From contig CAKSST010000011.1 of NCBI GenBank assembly GCA_934489895.1, positions 1 to 55,902 on the forward strand: 55,902 nucleotides of DNA. The letters run 5' to 3'. Under the pieces are notes generated by a model. It made no database searches, was not told the DNA's origin, and worked only from the letters and a program-made list of their open reading frames with translations. Shown here piece after piece: positions 9,063 to 16,447 of this stretch; position 1 is the first letter of the stretch, and each line of letters opens with the position of its first letter. This DNA comes from an uncultured Eubacteriales bacterium. Its GTDB lineage: Bacteria > Bacillota > Clostridia > Oscillospirales > Acutalibacteraceae. Made by a program: the position numbers and the translations under genes.

Positions 9063-9791
9063 ATGTATAATAAATTAGAAAAACAATTTTTAATACCCGC
9101 AAGCATATGTGATAATACTGCCCGCATAGGTATTGCCGATATTTTTGCGCTTTTTATGGACCTTGCCACCGAGCACGGTGCTGCCTTGAAATTAAGCCGC
9201 AACGATTTGGCAAAGCACAACCTTTTTTGGATAATTACCAAAACAAAGATCCGTATTTTTGACCGTCCCAAAATGCTGCAAAAGGTTACCCTTGCCACTT
9301 GGCCCGCAGCGCCCGGCAAAATACAGTGCGAACGTTTTTATAAAGTAACGGATGGCGGCACTTTGCTTTTTGAAGGTAAAAACGAATGGGCTATGCTAAA
9401 TATGCAGACAAATAAGCTTGCACGTATTTCAGAAGCTTACCCGCCCGAGATCGTTCACCTTGAAGACACCGCCTGTGATATACCCTTTGCACGCGCCTCC
9501 AAAAATTTTGACGACGCAAAGGTTCTTGCAAGCTATACCGTACGCTCGGTCGATATCGACTCAAGTCAGCATATGAACAACGTCGCTTATGTGCGCGCCG
9601 TTTTAGGTGCTTTCACCTGTGACGAAATTGATAAAATGAACATTGCCGAAGCCGATATCACCTACCGCCTGCAATGCTACGAGGGTGAGACCCTCACTTT
9701 AAAACAGCGTGACATTGACGGCGGCTGTGAGATAGGAATTATTAAAGAAGACGGTACCACCGCCGCGGTGATAACATTAAAATTTAATTGA
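9063..9791 (+). CDS. Acyl-ACP thioesterase
   Basis: A 242-residue protein of the bacterial FatA/FatB-like acyl-[acyl carrier protein] thioesterase family, which releases free fatty acids from ACP. It has two hot-dog domains: the first with the helix region ADIFALFMDLATEHGAAL, the second with the conserved VDIDSSQHMNNVAYVRA stretch that carries the catalytic Asn/His equivalents. The ATG at 9063 is preferred; an in-frame GTG lies three codons upstream. It is a single gene ended by a strong terminator. Confidence 0.9.
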   Translation: MYNKLEKQFLIPASICDNTARIGIADIFALFMDLATEHGAALKLSRNDLAKHNLFWIITKTKIRIFDRPKMLQKVTLATWPAAPGKIQCERFYKVTDGGTLLFEGKNEWAMLNMQTNKLARISEAYPPEIVHLEDTACDIPFARASKNFDDAKVLASYTVRSVDIDSSQHMNNVAYVRAVLGAFTCDEIDKMNIAEADITYRLQCYEGETLTLKQRDIDGGCEIGIIKEDGTTAAVITLKFN

Positions 9792-9838
9792 TAAAATAAC
9801 CAACCATCAATTTTAAAAAATTGATGGTTGGTTATTTT
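9792..9838. terminator. Bidirectional terminator
   Basis: A long perfect stem (AATAACCAACCATCAATTTT and its complement) lies between the plus-strand thioesterase gene and the minus-strand alcohol dehydrogenase gene, with T-runs on both strands. Confidence 0.9.
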
Positions 9839-11006
9839 ATATCATTAAATTATAAATTTTTTCGCAATCTTCAGGCTGCAGGGTTACAAATCCCTCTACC
9901 GTTCCTTTTTTGCCGTTACCGTAGCAAAGGGTATTAACCATATGCGGTATATCCTCACGCTTTGCGCCAAGCTCAGCAAAGGATACAGGCATTCCAATTG
10001 ATTTTAAGAAATTACGCAATGCCTCAATACCCGCCTTTGCGGTAGTTTCGGGACTATAATAATCCATATGGCATCCCCATACGCGAACGGCTAGCTGTGA
10101 AAAGCGTGTGACATCATGCTGCATTACATAGGTAAACATTGCGGGCATTACCACTGCAAGTCCGGCACCGTGTGCGCAGTCATAAATGGCTGAAAGCTCA
10201 TGCTCTAAAGCGTGGCTGTTCCAATCTTGTGAGCGGCCCACACCGCAGACATTGTTATGCGCCAGCGTTCCTGTCCACATAATGTTGGCGCGTGCATCAT
10301 AATTATCAGGGTTATCTAAAACACGCGGTGCTTCGTGTACAAGTGTAAGCATTAAAGCTTCAATAATCCTGTCGGTAACCTCTACATCCTTTGAGTTGGT
10401 AAGATAGCGCTCATAAAGATGCGCCAAAATATCGGTTATACCGCAAGCTGTCTGATACGCGGGCAAGGTTTGGGTAAGCGCAGGGTTTAATATGCTGAAT
10501 TTGGGGCGCAATACCTCACCGCGTGCGCCGCGCTTGAATATGCCGTGAGTAATTACGGTATTGGGGCTGCCCTCACTGCCCGCCGCAGCAATGGTAAGCA
10601 CAGTGCCTATGGGCAACGCCTGTTCTACTGTTTTTCCGCTGTAAAAATCCCAGAAGTCTCCATCGTATACAACACCCGCCGCAATTGCCTTTGCAGAGTC
10701 AATTGTACTGCCGCCGCCGACTGCCAGAATAAAATCAACATTTTCTTTTCTGCAAAACTCTATACCTTTATATACAAGCTCGCTTTTTGGATTAGGCTGG
10801 ACACCGCCAAGCAATACATAATCGATTTTTTCTGATTCAATCGATGCCTTTACCCGCTCAAGCAGACCGGAGCGGATAACACTGCCGCCGCCATAGTGAA
10901 TAAGCACCTTTGTTCCGCCAAAGTGCTTTACAAGCGCGCCCGCCTTATGCTCGGTATCCCTGCCGAATTCAAATAATGTAGGAGAATAAAATGTAAAATT
11001 ATCCAT
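9837..11006 (-). CDS. Iron-containing alcohol dehydrogenase (butanol-dehydrogenase-like)
   Basis: A 389-residue group III alcohol dehydrogenase. It has the NAD(P)-binding GGGST motif at residues 97-101 and the metal ligands Asp192 and His196 (GITDILAHLYE), His265 or His269 in the HALEHELS region and His279 in CAHGAG. Its closest look is the BdhA/YqhD group, which reduces aldehydes such as butanal using NADPH. It has its own sigma-A type promoter (11063-11091) and stands alone. Confidence 0.9.
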   Translation of the reverse strand: MDNFTFYSPTLFEFGRDTEHKAGALVKHFGGTKVLIHYGGGSVIRSGLLERVKASIESEKIDYVLLGGVQPNPKSELVYKGIEFCRKENVDFILAVGGGSTIDSAKAIAAGVVYDGDFWDFYSGKTVEQALPIGTVLTIAAAGSEGSPNTVITHGIFKRGARGEVLRPKFSILNPALTQTLPAYQTACGITDILAHLYERYLTNSKDVEVTDRIIEALMLTLVHEAPRVLDNPDNYDARANIMWTGTLAHNNVCGVGRSQDWNSHALEHELSAIYDCAHGAGLAVVMPAMFTYVMQHDVTRFSQLAVRVWGCHMDYYSPETTAKAGIEALRNFLKSIGMPVSFAELGAKREDIPHMVNTLCYGNGKKGTVEGFVTLQPEDCEKIYNLMI

Positions 11007-11062
11007 TGTATTTTATCCTTTCTTTGATTTGCACCCTTTTGGGCAATATTCACTTTACAGAC

Positions 11063-11091
11063 AGTATAACATACACCCGCTTTGTATTCAA
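11063..11091 (-). promoter_or_regulatory. Sigma-A promoter of the alcohol dehydrogenase gene
   Basis: On the minus strand, TTGAAT (11086-11091) and TATACT (11063-11068) are separated by 17 bases, about 55 bases upstream of the start codon at 11006. Confidence 0.75.
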
Positions 11092-11151
11092 TCTAACATT
11101 TTTATTATATAATAAATAATATCAAAAAGATAGTGAATTACAAAAACAAAC

Positions 11152-11196
11152 AAAAAAACAGCCCTTAACCTTTCTTTTCATTCGGGTTAAGGGCTA
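11152..11196 (-). terminator. Terminator of the ncRNA / mini-ORF transcript
   Basis: GCCCTTAACC and GGTTAAGGGC pair across a 14-base loop and are followed on the minus strand by TGTTTTTTTG. The stop codon of the 10-codon ORF lies at the base of the stem. Confidence 0.85.
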
Positions 11197-11226
11197 TTTT
11201 TGATCACTCTTATTATCTAACTTCAT
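11194..11226 (-). CDS. Ten-residue mini-ORF with strong ribosome binding site
   Basis: ATG at 11226 is preceded by GGAGAGG with 5 bases spacing and encodes MKLDNKSDQK before a TAG that touches the terminator stem. The good ribosome binding site and position at the end of the structured RNA suggest it may be translated, either as a small protein or as a control element. Expression is not shown; ten codons could occur by chance. Confidence 0.35.
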   Translation of the reverse strand: MKLDNKSDQK

Positions 11227-11545
11227 TTTAACCTCTCCTTCATAGATTAAGACTAAAAACTACTGTTTAACAAACTCTATCGAAACAGACTTAAATTTTT
11301 TACTTTATACTAAAGCATTATATAAAAATTCCCTCATGCGAGAAACACTTTTGTTTCTGAGCATCATCTGTAGTCCTTAGTCTTTTTGCAGTATTTTAAG
11401 ACCTCTTTTTTCTCTCATGCAAGTCTTTTTACTATTCCCTTCCTTTGATTATATGTTAGCAGATTTTATACGCTGTTTCAATTCGTAAACTGTATAAAAA
11501 TCCGGTTTGTCAGTTATGCAAAAAGGAGAAATATCTTTACACCTA

Positions 11546-11574
11546 TTGACTGTTTGTTTTTGGTTTGATATAAT
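11546..11574 (+). promoter_or_regulatory. Near-consensus sigma-A promoter pointing into the copA 3' terminator
   Basis: TTGACT (11546-11551) and TATAAT (11569-11574) are separated by exactly 17 bases on the plus strand, one of the best promoter matches in the window. Only about 10 bases beyond the expected start point a rho-independent terminator begins, so the predicted transcript is about 45 bases, or, with read-through, antisense to the end of copA. No plus-strand gene follows until 14563. Confidence 0.65.
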
Positions 11575-11587
11575 ATATGTGTTGGGC

Positions 11588-11626
11588 AAAAACCGCGTAT
11601 GCAATTTGCATACGCGGTTTTTATTA
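11588..11626. terminator. Bidirectional terminator at the 3' end of copA
   Basis: ACCGCGTATGCAA and TTTGCATACGCGGT form a long stem with T-runs on both sides. It terminates copA on the minus strand and would stop transcripts from the plus-strand promoter at 11546-11574. Confidence 0.9.
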
Positions 11627-11833
11627 TTTTATTTCAAGCACTTTATAGCCGTTATCGGAAATAATCTGCACAAGCTTGTTGTTTGCAATATCGGCATTAA
11701 GCTTTATCGCAGCTGTACCCTCTTTATGAGAAACATCTGCAGCTTCTACCTGAGGCAGCTCTTCGAGCAATGTCTTTACTCTTGCTTCGCAATGTGAGCA
11801 CATCATACCCTCAATTTTCAATGTCTTTTCCAT
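11624..11833 (-). CDS. copZ: Possible free copper chaperone from an internal start in copA
   Basis: Inside the copA frame an ATG at 11833 is preceded by AAAAAGGAGATAAAAACA, a strong ribosome binding site with GGAG about 8 bases from the ATG. Starting here gives 69 residues, MEKTLKIEGMMCSHCEARVK and the rest of one HMA fold, exactly the size of CopZ, which carries Cu(I) to CopA. The site suggests copZ was a separate gene that became joined to copA by loss of the copA stop, or that both forms are made. Translation from this site is inferred, not shown. Confidence 0.55.
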   Translation of the reverse strand: MEKTLKIEGMMCSHCEARVKTLLEELPQVEAADVSHKEGTAAIKLNADIANNKLVQIISDNGYKVLEIK

Positions 11834-14113
11834 TGTTTTTATCTCCTTTTTCTTAAATTTTATTTTCTTGTCACGCTTTGTACTTCTCATATCAAACAAA
11901 TTAAGACGCAGTGCATTCATTACTACGCAAAAGCTTGACAGGCTCATTGCCGCCGCGCCGAGCATCGGATTGAGCGTAAGCCCCGCCCAGAAAAAAGCGC
12001 CCGCCGCAACGGGAATGCATATAACATTGTAAATAAATGCCCAGAATAAATTCTGGCGTATATTGTGTAAAGTGGCGCGGCTAAGCCTTATTGCCGCAGG
12101 AACATCTGCAAGCTTGCTGTTAACCAGCACCACATCTGCTGCATTAATAGCAACATCGGTACCCGCGCCTATGGCAATGCCTACATCGGCACGTGTAAGG
12201 GCGGGCGCATCGTTAATACCGTCGCCCACCATTACAACCTTTCCTTGCTTTTGTAAAGTGCGAATAGCCTCTTCCTTGCCGTCAGGCTTTACCTCGGCTA
12301 TAACCTCGTCCACACCGACTGTCTTGCCTATTGCATCGGCAGTTATTCTATTATCACCTGTAAGCATAACCACGCGTATACCCATATTTTTAAGCTGACT
12401 GATCGCTTGAGAGCTGTCCTCCTTAACGGTATCCGCCACAGCTATAATGCCGAGCAAATTGCCGTCAAAGCCAAAAAACATAGGTGTTTTCCCCTGCTTT
12501 GCAAGGTCTTGTGCCGCCGCTTTTACATTACCGTCTATTTTTGCTTTGCTGCCAACAAATTCCATATTGCCGCCCCAAAGCAACTTGCCGTCAACCGTTG
12601 CTGTAAGTCCGCCGCCTGCAAAAACTTCAAAGCTTTCGGTGCTTTGGGCAGTACATCCTTTTTCCTTTGCATATTCTACTATAGCCTTTGCAAGCGGATG
12701 CTCGCTTTTTTGTTCAAGGCTAAAAGCAAGGCGTAAAAACTCGGTTTGGTCGCAGTCTATGGATAAAATATCGGTAACAGCAGGCTCGCCCTTTGTTACG
12801 GTGCCTGTTTTATCAAGCGCTGCAATCTGTACGTTACCCGTACCTTCAAGTGCGGAGGCAGTTTTAAAGAGTATGCCCCCTTTAGCGCCCATACCGTTTC
12901 CAACCATTATTGCAACGGGTGTTGCGAGTCCAAGCGCACAAGGGCAGCTAATAACCAGCACGGATATTGCCCTCGCAAGTGCAAACCCAACCGTTTGTCC
13001 AAGTATTATCCATATAGCAAGCACAACTGCCGCAATAATAATTACTATTGGTACAAACACGCCCGAAACCTTATCTGCAATTTTGGCAATGGGCGCTTTG
13101 GTTGCCGCCGCATCGCTCACCATTTTAATTATTTGTGAGAGCGTAGTGTCCTCGCCGACCCGGACAGCTTCACACTTAATAAAGCCTGATTTATTTATTG
13201 TTGCGGCGCTCACACTGCTGCCGATATTCTTTTCAACAGGTATGCTCTCTCCCGTTAAAACAGACTCGTCAACGGCGGTATGCCCTTCAACAATAACACC
13301 GTCAACCGCAATGCTCTCCCCGGGGCGCACAACAAAAAAATCACCTTTTTTAACCTGCTCAATGGGCACAGTGGCTTCAGTGCCGCCGCGTATAACGGTT
13401 GCCGTTTTTGGCGCTAATTTCATAAGGCTTTTGAGTGCGTCGGTGGTTTTGCCTTTTGAACGCGCTTCAAGCATTTTACCAAGGGTTATTAGCGCTAAAA
13501 TCATTGCTGCAGACTCAAAATACAGCTCGTGCAGATAATGCGCGGGGTGCTTTGATGCCGTCATGGCGAACAGCGCGTACACGCTGTAACCGAATGAAGC
13601 CGCTGAGCCTAAGGCCACAAGCGTATCCATATTGGGCGAACGATGCAAAACGCCTTTTACTCCGTTTATGAAAAATTTTTGGTTTATCACCATCACTACA
13701 CCTGAAAGCAATAGCTGTAAAACACCTATTGCTATAGGGTTGTTCTCAAAAAACGCGGGCATTGGAAAGCCCCACATTGTATGTCCCATAGAAACATACA
13801 TAAGCAAAATTAAAAACACAAGCGATGCAATCAGCCTTTTGAAAAGCAAGGGGGTCTCTTTGTCGGCAAGCACATCATCGGTATTTTCAGGTGCTTTATT
13901 TTCGCCTTTTAACGCAGCGCCGTAACCCGCCGCCTGTACGGCTTTAATTATATCCGCGCTATTTGCCGTACCCTCAACACCCATTGAGTTTGTAAGCAGA
14001 CTCACAGAGCAGGACATCACGCCCTCCACCTGCTTTACTGCTTTTTCAATCCGCGCGCTGCAAGCGGCACAACTCATACCCGTAACATTATACTGTTCCA
14101 AATTTTTTCTCAC
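11624..14113 (-). CDS. copA: Copper-exporting P1B-type ATPase with fused C-terminal CopZ-like domain
   Basis: An 829-residue copper-translocating ATPase that exports Cu(I). It has an N-terminal HMA domain with GMSCAACSARIE (Cys15, Cys18), eight predicted membrane helices, the transmembrane Cys390-Pro-Cys392 metal site, the phosphorylated Asp434 in DKTGT, a TGES loop and GDGINDAPAL. Unlike classical CopA it carries after the last helix a linker and a second HMA domain (residues 761-829, GMMCSHCEARV). The start is GTG, overlapping the TGA of the csoR remnant as GTGA, so the operon was csoR-copA-copZ. A promoter lies at 14292-14320. Confidence 0.93.
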   Translation of the reverse strand: MRKNLEQYNVTGMSCAACSARIEKAVKQVEGVMSCSVSLLTNSMGVEGTANSADIIKAVQAAGYGAALKGENKAPENTDDVLADKETPLLFKRLIASLVFLILLMYVSMGHTMWGFPMPAFFENNPIAIGVLQLLLSGVVMVINQKFFINGVKGVLHRSPNMDTLVALGSAASFGYSVYALFAMTASKHPAHYLHELYFESAAMILALITLGKMLEARSKGKTTDALKSLMKLAPKTATVIRGGTEATVPIEQVKKGDFFVVRPGESIAVDGVIVEGHTAVDESVLTGESIPVEKNIGSSVSAATINKSGFIKCEAVRVGEDTTLSQIIKMVSDAAATKAPIAKIADKVSGVFVPIVIIIAAVVLAIWIILGQTVGFALARAISVLVISCPCALGLATPVAIMVGNGMGAKGGILFKTASALEGTGNVQIAALDKTGTVTKGEPAVTDILSIDCDQTEFLRLAFSLEQKSEHPLAKAIVEYAKEKGCTAQSTESFEVFAGGGLTATVDGKLLWGGNMEFVGSKAKIDGNVKAAAQDLAKQGKTPMFFGFDGNLLGIIAVADTVKEDSSQAISQLKNMGIRVVMLTGDNRITADAIGKTVGVDEVIAEVKPDGKEEAIRTLQKQGKVVMVGDGINDAPALTRADVGIAIGAGTDVAINAADVVLVNSKLADVPAAIRLSRATLHNIRQNLFWAFIYNVICIPVAAGAFFWAGLTLNPMLGAAAMSLSSFCVVMNALRLNLFDMRSTKRDKKIKFKKKEIKTMEKTLKIEGMMCSHCEARVKTLLEELPQVEAADVSHKEGTAAIKLNADIANNKLVQIISDNGYKVLEIK

Positions 14114-14267
14114 CCCATCAGCTTTTGCAAGGCTGCGCCAAGCTTATTAACCGTTTGCATATGCCGCACACTTGGCCTTTTATACTGTTCAAACGTTTTA
14201 TAAGCAAACGCTTTTCTTACACGCTTCTTTGTTTAGTTTTATTTTTGCAACAGAAATTATTCGCCAC
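14110..14267 (-). pseudogene. CsoR copper-repressor remnant (internal deletion)
   Basis: Upstream of copA the minus strand contains, from a GTG at 14267, a start reading NNFCCKNKTKQRS, like the first residues of CsoR repressors, then, in another frame and after a missing middle, QTVNKLGAALQKLMG and a stop, like the CsoR C-terminus (ending LQKLM). The Cu-binding Cys-His-Cys core is absent. The TGA overlaps the copA GTG. The similarity is short, so this is a judgement from the operon position plus both ends. Confidence 0.45.
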
Positions 14268-14291
14268 TAAAAGCTCATCTCTTTCAAATTT

Positions 14292-14320
14292 ATCATATAC
14301 CCCATATTGGTTTTTGTCAA
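14292..14320 (-). promoter_or_regulatory. copA promoter with possible CsoR half-site
   Basis: TTGACA (14315-14320), 17 bases, TATGAT (14292-14297) on the minus strand. The spacer contains ATATGGGGTATATG, resembling half of a CsoR operator (GGGGTAT with a flanking AT-rich part). If CsoR is lost, control may be relaxed or performed by a copy elsewhere. Confidence 0.7.
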
Positions 14321-14329
14321 CTTGTCTTT

Positions 14330-14509
14330 ATAGGATAACAAGAGTAATGCGAACCTGCCAAAAATGGCGAAATTTTGTAGGTAATGATTTTGTGACCAAA
14401 TGAGGCAAAAACGCAATTAATCCTGTTAGATTAACGAGTATTTTAACAATATTTAGGTGCAAAATAATTCTCCAAATCAGGTTTGCATTACTCTTGTTAC
14501 CCTATACGT
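14330..14509. repeat. MITE-like element with about 24-base terminal inverted repeats
   Basis: The sequence at 14330-14356 (TATAGGATAACAAGAGTAAT followed by GCGAACCTG) recurs inverted at 14480-14509 (complement TATAGGGTAACAAGAGTAAT followed by GCAAACCTG). About 120 bases of AT-rich sequence without a gene lie between. TATA is found at both outer edges, compatible with a TA target duplication as used by IS630/Tc1-like transposases. Size, structure and lack of coding sequence fit a miniature inverted-repeat element placed between copA and the Rieske flavoprotein gene. Confidence 0.65.
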
Positions 14510-14562
14510 CTTGAATAACCAAAAGTTTACCTGCTGATAATAAAAACCAAGGAGTGATAGAA

Positions 14563-15858
14563 ATGCATTCTATCTGGGCAGAAAAAGCATACCGCGAAAA
14601 TTTTAGGGAATTAAAACAAGATATAAAGACAGATGTTTTGATAATCGGCGGCGGTATTACAGGCATACTTTGTGCCTTTAAACTTAAAGCTGCAAGCGTT
14701 GATTGCGTTTTGGTTGAAGCGGACAGAATATGCGGCGGCATAACTAAAAATACAACAGCAAAAATTACTCTGCAGCACAGTTTAATATATGATAAGCTTA
14801 TGAATAAATACGGACAGGATAATGCACAGCTTTATTTAAATGCTCAAAATGAAGCTGTAAATGAATATCATAAACTATGTAAGACTATTGATTGCGATTA
14901 TGAGCAAAAGGATTCTTATGTTTATTCTAAAACTGACCGTGCGGCAATAGAAAAAGAGGTCAGCGCAATAAACAAGCTTGGGCTGAAAGCAGATTTTGTA
15001 CAGTCTATCGACCTGCCGCTTAACATCGCGGGGTCTGTGCGCGTAAAAGACCAGGCACAGTTTCATCCTTTAAAATTTTTGTATGAAATTGCAAAAGACC
15101 TGCCAATATACGAAAATACCAAGGTTTTACAGCTTATGCCCAACAAAGCAATAACAAACTCAGCCCATATTTCCTGCAAAAAAATAATTGTTGCCACTCA
15201 TTTCCCCATTTTAAATAAGCACGGCGGATATTTTTTAAAAATGTATCAGCACCGCTCATATGTTTTAGCATTAGACAATGCTCAAAATGCAGACGGCATG
15301 TATGTGGATGAAGATAAAAAAGGTCTGTCCTTTCGCAGCTTTGGCAATCTTTTGCTGCTTGGAGGCGGTGCGCACCGCACAGGCAAAAGTGGCGGTAACT
15401 GGCGCGAGCTTGAGGAATTTGCCCGTACACATTATCCGTCGGCATCCATAGTAAACAAATGGGCAACTCAGGACTGTATGACACTTGACGGTGTGCCCTA
15501 CATCGGCAGGTATTCAAAGTCTACTCCCAATTTATATGTAGCGACAGGCTTTAATAAATGGGGCATAACCTCTGCAATGGTATCTGCAATGATACTGTCA
15601 GATATGGTTTGCGGTAGGGATAACCAATATGCCGACGTATTTTCACCGTCGCGCAGTATGCTGCATCCCCAGCTTGCCGCAAACGCTTTTGAGTCTTTGG
15701 TTGGCATTTTAACTCCAACCGCGCCGCGCTGTCCGCACTTGGGCTGTGCTTTAAAGTACAACTCAGCAGAGCATACCTGGGACTGCCCCTGCCACGGCTC
15801 CCGCTTTGCACTGAACGGACAACTGATAGATAACCCCGCCACTGATGATAAAAAATGA
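14563..15858 (+). CDS. FAD-dependent oxidoreductase with C-terminal Rieske [2Fe-2S] domain
   Basis: A 431-residue two-domain protein. The N-terminus is a DAO-type flavoprotein (DVLIIGGGITGILCAFKLK, GxGxxG motif). The C-terminal 50 residues form a compact Rieske domain with CPHLGC and CPCHGS, supplying the two Cys and two His ligands of a [2Fe-2S] cluster. Such proteins are common in Clostridia; substrate unknown, an electron-transfer or amine/amino-acid oxidising role is inferred from the fold. The start at 14563 is preferred because GGAG lies 8 bases upstream; a GTG three codons earlier overlaps that site. Confidence 0.88.
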   Translation: MHSIWAEKAYRENFRELKQDIKTDVLIIGGGITGILCAFKLKAASVDCVLVEADRICGGITKNTTAKITLQHSLIYDKLMNKYGQDNAQLYLNAQNEAVNEYHKLCKTIDCDYEQKDSYVYSKTDRAAIEKEVSAINKLGLKADFVQSIDLPLNIAGSVRVKDQAQFHPLKFLYEIAKDLPIYENTKVLQLMPNKAITNSAHISCKKIIVATHFPILNKHGGYFLKMYQHRSYVLALDNAQNADGMYVDEDKKGLSFRSFGNLLLLGGGAHRTGKSGGNWRELEEFARTHYPSASIVNKWATQDCMTLDGVPYIGRYSKSTPNLYVATGFNKWGITSAMVSAMILSDMVCGRDNQYADVFSPSRSMLHPQLAANAFESLVGILTPTAPRCPHLGCALKYNSAEHTWDCPCHGSRFALNGQLIDNPATDDKK

Positions 15859-15882
15859 AGCACTGTAACAGTGCTTCATTAA
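15856..15882. terminator. Hairpin after the Rieske flavoprotein gene
   Basis: GAAGCACTG / CAGTGCTTC with a three-base loop starts at the stop codon. The T-run is poor (CATTAAAT), so termination may be inefficient. Confidence 0.6.
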
Positions 15883-16150
15883 ATAACCTTGCTGAAAATC
15901 TCAGCAAGCTGTCCTAACGCCAACGCAGGGAAGAAGCTGAGTGCGCCAATTAAAATCAACAAAAAATACAAACATACCGTTTGTGGCGGAAAGTGTACCC
16001 GCGCTTGTTGCAATCTTCTTTTTTCATGCAAGATTTCCCGCAATCGCCTGCATTCCGATAATAGGCAGAAAACGAACAAACAGCATTACAAGACCTATTA
16101 AAACATTCAAAAATATCAAAACCAAAGCCGGAAAAGACCGCATTTTTACA
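15880..16150 (-). pseudogene. kdpA: Potassium-transporting ATPase subunit A (KdpA), C-terminal remnant
   Basis: Minus-strand frames together give GLVMLFVRFLPIIGMQAIAG NLA, a TGA stop, KKKIATSAGTLSATNGMFVF, then after a one-base shift LILIGALSFFPALALGQLAE. This is the last 85 or so residues of KdpA, the K+-translocating subunit of the Kdp pump. It has one in-frame stop and one frameshift, and no other kdp gene is nearby, so it is a dead fragment. Its upstream side merges with an integrase remnant on the opposite strand, which suggests that the locus was cut by a mobile element. Confidence 0.8.
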
Positions 16151-16405
16151 ATCCATCCACGCATTCAACAGTTTATCAGAAATCGTGCATCTGAAGGAAA
16201 AGAAACTGTCATCATCACAATACTATATCCTTTGGAATGATATAATGAAGCAGCTTTCAATTGAACATACACCCCACGAATGCAGACACACATTCCGCTC
16301 AAGACTGGATTCATCCAGGGTAAACAAAAGGTGCTTGATTTGTTGATGGGTTATACATCAAAGGATGTTGGTGAAAGGTTTTACACACAGAGTACACTTG
16401 ACTAA
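16115..16405 (+). pseudogene. Tyrosine recombinase/phage integrase, C-terminal remnant
   Basis: The plus strand carries KTKAGKDRIFTIHPRIQQFI, then in a second frame EHTPHECRHTFRSRLDS and in a third LDLLMGYTSKDVGERFYTQS followed by TLD and a stop at 16405. These are the catalytic segments of a tyrosine recombinase: His-x-x-Arg in HECRH and the nucleophilic Tyr in FYTQ. At least two frameshifts break it. It overlaps the kdpA fragment and marks an old integration edge of the GRE island. Confidence 0.75.
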
Positions 16406-16447
16406 CTGAAAGAAAGAATAAGTTATACTCACTTAGCAAGTTGATGA

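Larger units (their letters stand above)
11152..11458 (-). ncRNA. Structured non-coding RNA candidate, independent transcription unit
   Basis: This 300-base stretch between the alcohol dehydrogenase and copA genes holds no sizeable gene but is highly structured on the minus strand. Bases 11370-11384 pair with 11249-11263 over 15 consecutive pairs (two G-U). Inside lie a hairpin at 11336-11364 (AGAAACA/TGTTTCT plus ATGC/GCAT) and another at 11263-11288 (CTGTTT/AAACAG). It ends in a strong terminator at 11152-11196. A promoter-like TTGAAA (11476-11481), 17 bases, TAACAT (11453-11458) lies upstream. GCATGAG occurs twice (GCATGAGAGAA and GCATGAGGGAA). I cannot assign an Rfam class; 6S, raiA or a new RNA are possible. 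Confidence 0.6.

Noticed and set aside
12447..13538. Long plus-strand open frame of 363 codons inside copA.
   Set aside because: It is a shadow of the copA codons on the other strand, low-complexity Ser/Ala/Pro composition, no ribosome binding site or homology.
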